From assembly GCA_021776145.1 (NCBI GenBank), contig JAJFGM010000361.1, positions 1 through 5,949 of the forward strand: a stretch of 5,949 nucleotides of DNA. Direction: 5' to 3'. The stretch's first letter is position 1. Every line of letters starts with the position of its first letter. The notes below the pieces were generated by a model, which was given only the letters and a program-made list of their open reading frames with translations, did no database searches and was not told the DNA's origin. The stretch comes from Kiloniellaceae bacterium. GTDB lineage: Bacteria > Pseudomonadota > Alphaproteobacteria > Kiloniellales > Kiloniellaceae. The translations under genes and the position numbers were made by a program. Positions 1-5,738 of the stretch are shown here, piece after piece.

Positions 1-150
1 GAGACGGTAGAGACCCGCCCCGACGCGCAGGGTTTCGGCATCGATAATCTCGATGTCGGTTTCGGCTTTCAGCCCGGCGGCGCCCGTTGTCAGGTAAAGG
101 GCCGTCGCCAGGAGAAACACCGCCGCAAGGATCGTGGTTGCTCGTCGCAT
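1..150 (-). CDS. Thermonuclease (SNase-like) family protein, N-terminal fragment
   Basis: This is the first 50 codons of a minus-strand gene that continues beyond the left edge. The protein starts MRR and then has a hydrophobic stretch (about residues 5-20, ILAAVFLLATALYL), so it has a signal peptide or an N-terminal anchor; a possible cleavage point follows LKA at residue 29. The segment after it, IEIIDAETLRVGAGLYRL (33-50), matches the opening of the staphylococcal nuclease fold, whose family pattern is V-x-DGDT-x-x-V-x-G-x-x-x-RL followed by GIDAPE. Such proteins are typically exported calcium-dependent nucleases or nuclease-fold proteins. The second acidic residue of the DGDT motif is Glu (E39) instead of Asp. 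The start at 150 is backed by GGAAGAG just upstream (complement of about 154-160). The assignment rests on one short motif, and the catalytic remainder is out of view. Confidence 0.65.
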   Translation of the reverse strand, partial: MRRATTILAAVFLLATALYLTTGAAGLKAETDIEIIDAETLRVGAGLYRL

Positions 151-199
151 GCTCTCTTCCATAATTGCGGACTCGAAGCGCAATGCTATCACTTACGTC

Positions 200-781
200 A
201 TGCACGCCAATTCACTTCAGCGCGAACTCGAGGAACTGCTGGGGGCCGAGGCCTGGCGCCGCCAGGCGCTGGCGGCGGTGGCGGCGTTGGGGCTGCCGGA
301 TTGCTGGATCGGCGCCGGCTTCGTCCGGTCGCCGGTGTGGGACCGGCTGCACGGTTTCGAGACGGCGACACCGCTGGACGATGTCGACATCATCTATTTC
401 GATCCGCTTTGCCTCGATCCCGATGTCGAGACGCTGCACGAGGCGCGGCTCGCCGCCAGGGGGCCAAAGCTGCCCTGGCCGCAGACTCGCTGGTCGGTGA
501 CCAATCAGGCCCGCATGCACCTGGAGAAGGGCGAGCCGCCCTACACCTCCAGTGCCGATGCGCTGAGCTATTGGCTGGAAACGCCGACCGCGGTGGCGGC
601 CCGTCTCGGCGCCGACGGTGAAATCGAGATCCTCGCACCCTTTGGCCTCGATGACCTATTCGCCATGGTGATGCGCCCGACGCCCTACGCCCGCGCCCGC
701 CAGCCCGACGACTACCGCGCGCGCGTGGCGCGCAAGGGCTGGGGCGACAAGTGGCCGCGGGTGCGGCTGCACCTGCCGTGA
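200..781 (+). CDS. Nucleotidyltransferase family protein (PF06042/DUF925 type)
   Basis: The 193-residue product has the length and motif order of the NTP_transf_6 (DUF925, YitH-like) family. These are small stand-alone proteins with a nucleotidyltransferase fold and no well-established substrate. Visible family signatures are WIGAGFVRSPVWDRLHG (36-52), the acidic LDDVDIIYFD (59-68) expected to carry the metal-binding D-x-D pair, NQARMH (102-107), a central ALSYWLETPT segment (121-130) and APFGLDDLFAM (146-156) near the C-terminus. The reading frame is open further upstream (GTG at 134, ATG at 149), but those starts would overlap the divergent nuclease-like gene and add residues that do not resemble the family, so I chose ATG 200. 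No convincing Shine-Dalgarno sequence precedes any candidate start. The gene stands alone, converging on the membrane protein gene. The family call is confident; the biological role is unknown. Confidence 0.85.
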   Translation: MHANSLQRELEELLGAEAWRRQALAAVAALGLPDCWIGAGFVRSPVWDRLHGFETATPLDDVDIIYFDPLCLDPDVETLHEARLAARGPKLPWPQTRWSVTNQARMHLEKGEPPYTSSADALSYWLETPTAVAARLGADGEIEILAPFGLDDLFAMVMRPTPYARARQPDDYRARVARKGWGDKWPRVRLHLP

Positions 782-823
782 AGGGCCGTGCCGGAAATGC
801 GCGCGTTTATGCGATGATCCGCT

Positions 824-1228
824 TTAGGAGGGTCCTGCGGACCGCCCGCGCCGCCATGTGGCGACGCACCAGACCACAATGACGATCACGGCGATCTGCC
901 CGGTGATCAAGGCGGGCCAGATGCGCGAGAAGGCCGGGTCAAAGTACTTCTGCGGTCCAAACGACACCAAGACCGTCAGCGCAAACAGGGCGGCAAGCGC
1001 GCAGCCATATCGCGCGCCCTGGCGGACAAGGTGGAAGGCCGCCGCGCCAATCGCGAGGGTGGCGCCGAGGAAGGGAGCAAGGGCGAAGGGCGGTACTTCC
1101 AGCGGTGGATGAGGCGGCGTGCGCGAAAAGAGCGCAAGCAGCATCACACCGATGATCACCAGAAGGGCGACGATCGCGGCGGACGCGAGATGGTGTTGCT
1201 GGGCCGCGGATTCTTCGGCGTTTGACAT
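824..1228 (-). CDS. Small four-helix integral membrane protein, unknown function
   Basis: This 134-residue protein has four hydrophobic segments, at about 14-34, 46-68, 73-92 and 104-125. A short polar N-terminus (MSNAEESAAQQHH) precedes them, a proline-rich loop (TPPHPPLEVPP, 37-47) separates the first two, and the C-terminus is basic (WRRGRS). I recognise no catalytic motif or known family. ATG 1228 is chosen over the in-frame ATG at 1246 because a strong Shine-Dalgarno GGAGG (complement of 1235-1239) lies six bases upstream of it; the earlier start would place that site inside the gene. The gene is transcribed away from the TetR-type gene at 1328 and shares its intergenic region, where one palindrome sits between the putative -35 and -10 boxes of this gene. 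Repression by that regulator is therefore likely but inferred. Such pairings often involve export or envelope stress, but nothing in this sequence specifies a substrate. Confidence 0.75.
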   Translation of the reverse strand: MSNAEESAAQQHHLASAAIVALLVIIGVMLLALFSRTPPHPPLEVPPFALAPFLGATLAIGAAAFHLVRQGARYGCALAALFALTVLVSFGPQKYFDPAFSRIWPALITGQIAVIVIVVWCVATWRRGRSAGPS

Positions 1229-1250
1229 CGTATTCCTCCGATTCATATCC
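1222..1250 (+). promoter_or_regulatory. Putative sigma-70 promoter of the tetR-type gene
   Basis: A perfect TTGACA at 1222-1227 faces the regulator gene and overlaps the start codon of the divergent gene. The -10 is less clear: CATATC (1244-1249, 16-base spacer) or TATCCG (1246-1251, 18-base spacer) are the options. Transcription would start near 1256-1258, inside the left palindrome, so autoregulation is likely. The -35 box is seen directly; the -10 assignment is tentative. Confidence 0.4.
1235..1239 (-). promoter_or_regulatory. Ribosome binding site of the four-helix membrane protein gene
   Basis: On the minus strand the sequence reads CGGAGGAATACGATG. It is a near-ideal GGAGG with a six-base spacer to ATG 1228, and it decides the start of the membrane protein gene. 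Confidence 0.8.
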
Positions 1251-1266
1251 GTACTTATCGGTACGC
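1249..1266. promoter_or_regulatory. Putative TetR-family operator O1
   Basis: The sequence CCGTACTTATCGGTACGC contains inverted arms CGTAC (1250-1254) and GTACG (1261-1265) around a six-base centre. Its GTAC cores are 10 bp apart, exactly as in O2, so the regulator could read both sites the same way. It overlaps the expected transcription start of the regulator gene. TetR-family dimers commonly bind such palindromes between their own gene and a divergent target. Confidence 0.6.
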
Positions 1267-1275
1267 TTGCGAATT

Positions 1276-1304
1276 GGTGTACCGGCTGGTACGGTTTTTG
1301 TCAA
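1276..1304 (-). promoter_or_regulatory. Putative sigma-70 promoter of the membrane protein gene
   Basis: The minus strand has a perfect TTGACA (complement of 1299-1304). A 17-base spacer leads to TACACC (complement of 1276-1281), a weak -10 matching three of six consensus positions. Transcription would begin near 1269, giving a leader of about 40 nt that contains the GGAGG site. The right-hand palindrome (1279-1292) fills the spacer, an arrangement in which a bound repressor would exclude RNA polymerase. Confidence 0.5.
1277..1294. promoter_or_regulatory. Putative TetR-family operator O2
   Basis: The sequence GTGTACCGGCTGGTACGG contains a perfect inverted repeat, GTACC (1279-1283) and GGTAC (1288-1292), around GGCT. 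It matches O1 in the pattern GTAC-N6-GTACG and lies 28 bp to the right of it. It sits in the spacer of the promoter reading towards the membrane protein gene. Confidence 0.6.
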
Positions 1305-1327
1305 CATCCACCGCGAAGCGACCGGTC

Positions 1328-1933
1328 ATGAGAGCAGCATCGCGCGACAAGCGTCGCCAAGAGATTATAAGCGTTGCCGTGGAGGTTCTCGCCGAACGCG
1401 GATACCGTGATGCGAGCATGCTCGAAGTGGCCAGGCGGGCGTCGGCCTCGAAGGAAACGCTCTATGCCTGGTTTGGCGACAAGCGGGGCCTCTTCGAAGC
1501 AGTCATTTGTCGCAATGCCGAATCCGTTCAGGCGGTGCTCGCCCGTCATCTCGTGGGCGATGCTCGTATTGAAGTGGCCTTGACAGACTTCGGCCGCGCC
1601 CTTGTGGATCTGCTGCTGGGCGAGAGCGCGGTCGCCATCAACCGCGCCGCCATCTCGGAAGCGCGATCAGATCCCAGCCTTGCAGAGATCCTGGCCCGCA
1701 GCGGCCGCGAGTCCACGCTGCCGGACTTTCTGCTTTTTCTTGAACGACAGCGAGAGCGCGGGGCCTTGAGCTTGGACTCCCCGTCCGAAGCCGCCGAGGA
1801 CTTCCTCGGCCTGTTGCTCGGCGACACCCAGACAAGGCGCTTGCTTGGCCTTTTGCCGGCGCCAAAAAAGGCGCAACGCGAGGCACGTGCGCGGCGCGCG
1901 GCAAGAAACTTTCTGCGCCTTTACGGGGCATGA
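1328..1933 (+). CDS. TetR/AcrR-family transcriptional regulator (AefR-like C-terminal domain)
   Basis: The 201-residue length is typical of TetR-family repressors. The N-terminal DNA-binding domain covers about residues 12-60. It ends in the characteristic helix-turn-helix, with MLEVARRASASKETLYAWFG (31-50) followed by DKRGLFEAVI. The C-terminal ligand and dimer domain resembles the AefR-like type (PF14246), with DFGRALVDLLL (87-97), an INRAAISEA segment (104-112) and a final DFLGLLLGDTQTRRLLG helix (158-174). ATG 1328 is preferred because the DNA-binding domain begins right after it; a TTG at 1274 in the same frame would read through operator O2. The Shine-Dalgarno sequence is weak. The gene is divergent from the four-helix membrane protein gene, and two matching palindromes lie between them, so it probably represses both itself and that gene. 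The ligand is unknown. Downstream it converges on the TPR gene. Confidence 0.9.
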   Translation: MRAASRDKRRQEIISVAVEVLAERGYRDASMLEVARRASASKETLYAWFGDKRGLFEAVICRNAESVQAVLARHLVGDARIEVALTDFGRALVDLLLGESAVAINRAAISEARSDPSLAEILARSGRESTLPDFLLFLERQRERGALSLDSPSEAAEDFLGLLLGDTQTRRLLGLLPAPKKAQREARARRAARNFLRLYGA

Positions 1934-2002
1934 GCGTCGCCCGCGGAATCGCCATGGAGGTTGTCGCGGGTAGTCGTTCTTCAAACGCGGTCTGTCGGCG
2001 TC

Positions 2003-3934
2003 TCAAGCGCTCCCTTCGAGTTCGCCTGCCACGCCGATACGGGCCGCGAGTTGCTTTCCGAGCGCGTTGAAAAAGGCCGGTCGCGGCGTCTCCCAGTGAC
2101 GCGTGAAGAGCTGGCCTTGGTACCAGGGGTGTGGGGATTGCTGGTCGGTGGCGCAGGCGCCGGCGCCGAGGCACCAAAGCTCCACGCCGAGGCTGCCGGC
2201 GATGTCGGCGACGGCGGTGGGCGCGGTGATGACAAGGTCGAGCCCGGCGGTCAGGGCGAAGACGCCTTCGAGATCCTGCTTCAGGTCGAGGTCCGGCCAG
2301 CGATGCAGCTTCACGCCCAACTCGGTCTCGGCCGCCGCGATCTCGGCTTCGGCCTCGCCGTATTGCAGCACGATGAAGTTGACACCAGGGACGCGCAGCA
2401 GGCCGGCCCAGTCGGCGAGGCCGGCGTAATGGCGGTTGCGTTCGCGCGACGCGAGGCCGCTGCGCCAGCAGATGCCGATCTTGAAGCCGAGGCAGTCGTC
2501 CGCAAGACGCTGGCGCCAGGTGGCGGCACGCGCCGGATCCGCTATGAGGTAAGGTGTTTTGGGGAAATCCTCGGCGCGGCGGCGGAAGTGGCGCAATAGC
2601 GAGCCGGCGGGACTCTGCAGCTCTACGTCGTCGCGCTCGGCGTCCCGCGAGCTGTCCTCCGGTCGCACTTCGGCCGTCGGAAAGGCCCGTTGGAAAAGGC
2701 CGACCAGGCGTGCTTCGGCCTCGATGACCGGGGCCGCGCCACTTGCGACCAGATCCGCGTAACAGCCGGCAAAACGAATCTCGTCGCCGATCCCTTGTTC
2801 GCGCCAGACGAGGAGGCGTCGGCCGTTGAGCGGTTCGCCCAGCCAACGTGGTATGGCGAAGCGGCGGTCAGGCAGGCGCAGGCCGGCCGCGAAGCCGGCT
2901 TCGGCCAGATCCCAGGCGGTGCCGTAGTCGGCCTGAATGAGCGCCACGCGGGCCAAAGCCGTAGTCAAACCGAGGTCGTCCGGGTGGCGGGCCAGCCCCG
3001 CTTCCAACAACTCCCGGGCCCGGTCGTAGCGGCCCTGTTCCTCCATGACGACGGCAAAATTATTGCGCGCGGGCAAGTGGTCCGGGGCCAACTCCAGGGT
3101 GTGATTGTAGGCACCCACGGCCTCGGAATAGCGCGATAGCGAATGACAGGCGTCGGCCAGGTTGTAGGAGTGGTTGGGTTCGCCGGGCTCAAGCGTGCGG
3201 GCGGCCTCGAAGCAGGTGATTGCCTCTTCGAAACGGCCGAAATCCTTCAAGACGATGCCGAGGTTGCCCTGGGCGGCGGCAAGTTTGGGATCGAGCGCGA
3301 CGGCGGCCTCTCCGGCGGCCAGGGCTTCGTCCGGTTTACCCAATTGGCGCAGGACCAGACAGAGGCCGCTCTGCGCCGGGGCGATCGCGGGATCGAGGAC
3401 AAGGGCGGCGCGGTAGCATGCGGCGGCACGCTCGAAGTCGCCAAGACCCTGGGCCAGGTTGCCGAGATTGACCTGGGCCGGCAGCAGGCCGGGTTGCAGC
3501 GTCAGCGCCTTTTCGTAGGCCTCTACGGCCTCCTCGAAGCGGCCGCTGGCCTTCAAGGCCCGGCCAAGGCAGAACCAGCACTCGGCATCGCTGTCGTCCT
3601 GGCGCAACCCGGATTCGTAGGCGGCGACGGCGTCGAGACGCTGGCCGGCCATCTCCAACAGCTCGCCAAGCGCCCGATAGGCGGGAACGTAGTCGGGCTT
3701 GGCCTGAATGGCGGCGAGGAAGCGGTCGTGCGCCTCCTGCGCCCGGCCCTGCTGCAGCAGCGCCGCGCCGAGCAGGGTCAAGGCTTCGGGTTGCGCCGCA
3801 TCGCGCTTGAGAAAACGGGTCATCAGACCCTCGGCTTCCTTTGGCCGGCCGACCGCCAGCTTGCGCCGGGCGATCTCCAGCGCACCGGTCGGGCCGGGCG
3901 AGGGCTTGGAAATGGGTTTGCGATGTTTGGCCAT
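2003..3934 (-). CDS. TPR protein with C-terminal GT9-like glycosyltransferase domain
   Basis: The 643-residue protein has a basic N-terminus (MAKHRKPISKPSP) followed by ten consecutive 34-residue tetratricopeptide units in perfect phase from about residue 17 to 356. The clearest is CWFCLGRALKASGRFEEAVE (from 119); the tenth is degenerate and looks like a cap. The C-terminal domain (about 357-643) resembles the glycosyltransferase-9/ADP-heptose-transferase-like module often fused to TPRs in alphaproteobacteria: LLVWREQGIGDEIRF (374-388), FKIGICWRSG (484-493), ITAPTAVADIAG (568-579) and HPWYQG (602-607). Such proteins are cytoplasmic and are thought to glycosylate protein or surface-polymer targets; the acceptor cannot be told here. 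An in-frame ATG at 3982 would add 16 residues. I prefer 3934 because a possible -10 (GATACT) lies between the two starts. It is divergent from the dimethylformamidase-like gene and convergent with tetR. Confidence 0.85.
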   Translation of the reverse strand: MAKHRKPISKPSPGPTGALEIARRKLAVGRPKEAEGLMTRFLKRDAAQPEALTLLGAALLQQGRAQEAHDRFLAAIQAKPDYVPAYRALGELLEMAGQRLDAVAAYESGLRQDDSDAECWFCLGRALKASGRFEEAVEAYEKALTLQPGLLPAQVNLGNLAQGLGDFERAAACYRAALVLDPAIAPAQSGLCLVLRQLGKPDEALAAGEAAVALDPKLAAAQGNLGIVLKDFGRFEEAITCFEAARTLEPGEPNHSYNLADACHSLSRYSEAVGAYNHTLELAPDHLPARNNFAVVMEEQGRYDRARELLEAGLARHPDDLGLTTALARVALIQADYGTAWDLAEAGFAAGLRLPDRRFAIPRWLGEPLNGRRLLVWREQGIGDEIRFAGCYADLVASGAAPVIEAEARLVGLFQRAFPTAEVRPEDSSRDAERDDVELQSPAGSLLRHFRRRAEDFPKTPYLIADPARAATWRQRLADDCLGFKIGICWRSGLASRERNRHYAGLADWAGLLRVPGVNFIVLQYGEAEAEIAAAETELGVKLHRWPDLDLKQDLEGVFALTAGLDLVITAPTAVADIAGSLGVELWCLGAGACATDQQSPHPWYQGQLFTRHWETPRPAFFNALGKQLAARIGVAGELEGSA

Positions 3935-3970
3935 GCGCGGCGAATCGACTCTGCGAAAGCGGGAGGAGAA

Positions 3971-3999
3971 AGTATCGGGCATTCGTCGGTCTTGCCCAA
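3971..3999 (-). promoter_or_regulatory. Possible promoter of the TPR-glycosyltransferase gene
   Basis: On the minus strand TTGGGC (complement of 3994-3999) is followed after 17 bases by GATACT (complement of 3971-3976). That gives four of six consensus matches at -10 but only three at -35. Initiation would fall near 3964, downstream of the alternative ATG at 3982, which supports ATG 3934 as the start. It is a weak candidate only. Confidence 0.25.
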
Positions 4000-4067
4000 G
4001 CCCATTGGATTGCTTCCGAGTGGCGCTACCCCCGCGCTCCGCGTTGCGGTTAAGATCGCCTCGAAAG

Positions 4068-4099
4068 AAGTGGGGAAGTGGGGAAGTGGGGAAGGGGAG
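4068..4099 (+). repeat. Octanucleotide tandem repeat (AAGTGGGG) over the ribosome binding site
   Basis: Three perfect copies of AAGTGGGG (4068-4075, 4076-4083, 4084-4091) are followed by a fourth, imperfect copy, AAGGGGAG (4092-4099), which has lost the T. The last copy provides the purine-rich Shine-Dalgarno for ATG 4103. The four GGGG tracts (4072-4075, 4080-4083, 4088-4091, 4094-4097) are separated by loops of 4, 4 and 2 bases, so the plus strand and the mRNA could fold into a G-quadruplex. Slippage could change the copy number without altering the protein. Confidence 0.85.
4094..4099 (+). promoter_or_regulatory. Ribosome binding site of the dimethylformamidase-like gene
   Basis: GGGGAG ends three bases before ATG 4103, slightly closer than usual; counting only GGGG, the spacing is five bases. 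It is the best-placed purine-rich tract near this reading frame, and it supports ATG 4103 over the long open extension upstream. It lies inside the octanucleotide repeat. Confidence 0.55.
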
Positions 4100-4102
4100 T
4101 TC

Positions 4103-5734
4103 ATGGTGGGCAAGACGAAACGCGGCGCGACGACGCGGGGCCTGTGGCCCGGCGCCCTGTTCGAGAATTTCCACGAGGCGCCGAGCGGCACGGAAAGCGA
4201 GCTGGAGCTCTGGTGTTACAGCGACAAACTCTCCTACCATCCCGGCGAGACCCTGGGCCTGCGGGTCAGCACAACGGCCGCCGCCTGGCGCCTCGAGATC
4301 AGCCGCGACGGCGCCGCGCCCGAGACGCTGCTGACCCGCGACGGGCTGCCCGGCCAGTACCAGGCGACGCCGGCCGACTGCTCGGCGGTCGGATGCGGCT
4401 GGCCGGTCGCCTTCGAGTTGACCCTTCCGGCGGATTGGCGTCCCGGTGGTTATCTGGTCAAGGCGACGGCCGAGGACGCGCGCGGCCGTATCGAGGCGCA
4501 TCACTTCTTTGTCCTGCGTCCGGCGGTCCGACGGTCGAAAGCATCCGGGCGCCTGCTGCTGGTCGCCGCCACTAGCACCTGGATCGCCTATAACGACTGG
4601 GGCGGCTCGAACCACTACGAGGGCATCACGGGTCCGGACGGCGAGCTTTATTCGCCGCGCCTCAGCACACAGCGCCCCTTCAGCCGCGGCTTCTTCTGGC
4701 AGCCCGCGGGCGCCCCGCGCATCCCGCTGCAAACGCCGCCGCCGGCCGGCGCCGCGCCGCGCTATCCGCATATGGAGTGGGCCTATGCCAACGGTTTCAG
4801 CAAGAAGTACGCCTCGGCCGGCTGGGCCAGTTATGAGCGCCACTTCGTCGCCTGGGCCGAGGCCGAGGGCTACGAAGTCGAGGTGGCGACGCTGCACGAT
4901 CTGCACTTCGACCCGGCACTTCTGGAAGACTGTCCCTGTGTCGTCTTCGTCGGCCACGACGAATACTGGAGCCGGCCCATGCGGGCGGCCGTCGATGCCT
5001 ATGTCGAAGCCGGCGGCAAGGTCGCCCGCTTCGCCGGCAACTTCCTGTGGCAGGTGCGCCTGGAGGACGAGGGCGCGACCCAGGTTTGCTACAAGTACCG
5101 CGCCCGCGCCGAGGATCCGCTCTATGGCGGCGGCGAGCGGCATCTGACCACGACCTGCTGGGACACGCCCGAGGTCGGCTGGCCAAGCGCCCAGACCTTC
5201 GGTCTCAACGCCCTGCGCGGCATGTATGCCGGCTGGGGCGCCTGCACGCCGCGCGCCTCGGGCGGTTATACCGTCTACCGCCCCGAGCACTGGGCGTTCG
5301 ACGGCAGCGACCTCTACTACGGCGATGTTTTCGGCGCCCGCGACAAGGTCTTCGGCTACGAGGTTGACGGTCTCGAATACGGCTTCAAAGACGGCCTGCC
5401 GTTCTCGACCGGTGCCGATGGCGAGCCCGAGGGCTTGGAGATCCTCGCCATGGCGCCGGCCGTGCTCGGCGAGAGCGATCACGGTAACCCCGGCAGCACG
5501 CTTTTCATCGGCGATCTGGAACTCGACTTTGCCGCCGAGTCGCTTTACGGCGAAGCGACGGCCGAAACCCGCGAGCGCTGCCGGCGTGGTTCCGGCATGA
5601 TCGTCAGCTTTCCGAAAGGCAAAGGCGAGGTCTTCCACGCCGGCACCTGCAACTGGGTCGCCGGTTTGAGCGGCCGCGATCCCAATGTCGAACGGATTAC
5701 CCGCAACGTGCTGGACAAGTTTCTTGGGCGGTAG
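4103..5734 (+). CDS. N,N-dimethylformamidase beta subunit-like protein
   Basis: The 543-residue product matches the large-subunit domain of N,N-dimethylformamidase (DMFA2_C/PF20254 type). The known enzyme hydrolyses dimethylformamide to dimethylamine and formate at a mononuclear iron held by two tyrosines and a glutamate. An Ig-like beta-sandwich (about 34-140; LSYHPGETLGLRVS, GGYLVKATAED) precedes the core. The core shows STWIAYNDWGGSNHY (158-172), YPHMEWAYANGFS (221-233), the hallmark VVFVGHDEYWS (280-290), GGKVARFAGNFLWQVRLE (304-321), GYEVDGLEYG (418-427) and a C-terminal FHAGTCNWVAGL (511-522). Y244, Y288 and E420 are plausible metal-ligand candidates, but I cannot assign them without an alignment. 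The protein is shorter than the roughly 760-residue Paracoccus beta subunit, and no small alpha-subunit gene is adjacent, so its substrate may be a different amide. No signal peptide is seen. The start follows a Shine-Dalgarno inside a tandem repeat. Confidence 0.85.
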   Translation: MVGKTKRGATTRGLWPGALFENFHEAPSGTESELELWCYSDKLSYHPGETLGLRVSTTAAAWRLEISRDGAAPETLLTRDGLPGQYQATPADCSAVGCGWPVAFELTLPADWRPGGYLVKATAEDARGRIEAHHFFVLRPAVRRSKASGRLLLVAATSTWIAYNDWGGSNHYEGITGPDGELYSPRLSTQRPFSRGFFWQPAGAPRIPLQTPPPAGAAPRYPHMEWAYANGFSKKYASAGWASYERHFVAWAEAEGYEVEVATLHDLHFDPALLEDCPCVVFVGHDEYWSRPMRAAVDAYVEAGGKVARFAGNFLWQVRLEDEGATQVCYKYRARAEDPLYGGGERHLTTTCWDTPEVGWPSAQTFGLNALRGMYAGWGACTPRASGGYTVYRPEHWAFDGSDLYYGDVFGARDKVFGYEVDGLEYGFKDGLPFSTGADGEPEGLEILAMAPAVLGESDHGNPGSTLFIGDLELDFAAESLYGEATAETRERCRRGSGMIVSFPKGKGEVFHAGTCNWVAGLSGRDPNVERITRNVLDKFLGR

Positions 5735-5738
5735 AGGC

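Noticed and set aside
134..199. N-terminal extension of the nucleotidyltransferase from GTG 134 or ATG 149; the GCATGC at 147-152 gives a start codon on each strand.
   Set aside because: The extension overlaps the divergent signal-peptide gene, has no Shine-Dalgarno and does not resemble the family. The overlapping start codons are more likely coincidental.
831..843. GGTCC-TGC-GGACC hairpin at the end of the membrane protein gene as a terminator.
   Set aside because: It is a five-base-pair stem within coding sequence with no following T-run in either direction.
1274..1327. Extended TetR start at TTG 1274.
   Set aside because: It would translate through operator O2 and add 18 residues before a DNA-binding domain that already begins normally after ATG 1328.
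1940..1970. CCCGCG...CGCGGG inverted repeat between the converging tetR and TPR genes as a bidirectional terminator.
   Set aside because: The stem is only six base pairs with a 19-base loop and no T-tract on either side, which is too weak to call in GC-rich DNA.
1638..2846. Long minus-strand Arg/Pro-rich open frame across tetR and the TPR gene.
   Set aside because: It is an arginine- and proline-rich shadow of the TPR gene in another frame, runs antisense through the tetR gene and has no recognisable domain.
3143..4102. The dimethylformamidase-like frame is open for 320 codons upstream of ATG 4103, antisense to the TPR repeats.
   Set aside because: The translation is the low-complexity Gly/Ala/Leu mirror of the TPR units. 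The family similarity begins only after 4103, which has a ribosome binding site.
3935..5638. The TPR gene's frame stays open for 568 more codons upstream, antisense to the dimethylformamidase-like gene.
   Set aside because: Open antisense frames are a known side effect of high G+C codon bias. The extra sequence shows no domain, and the TPR protein has a sensible start at 3934 (or 3982).
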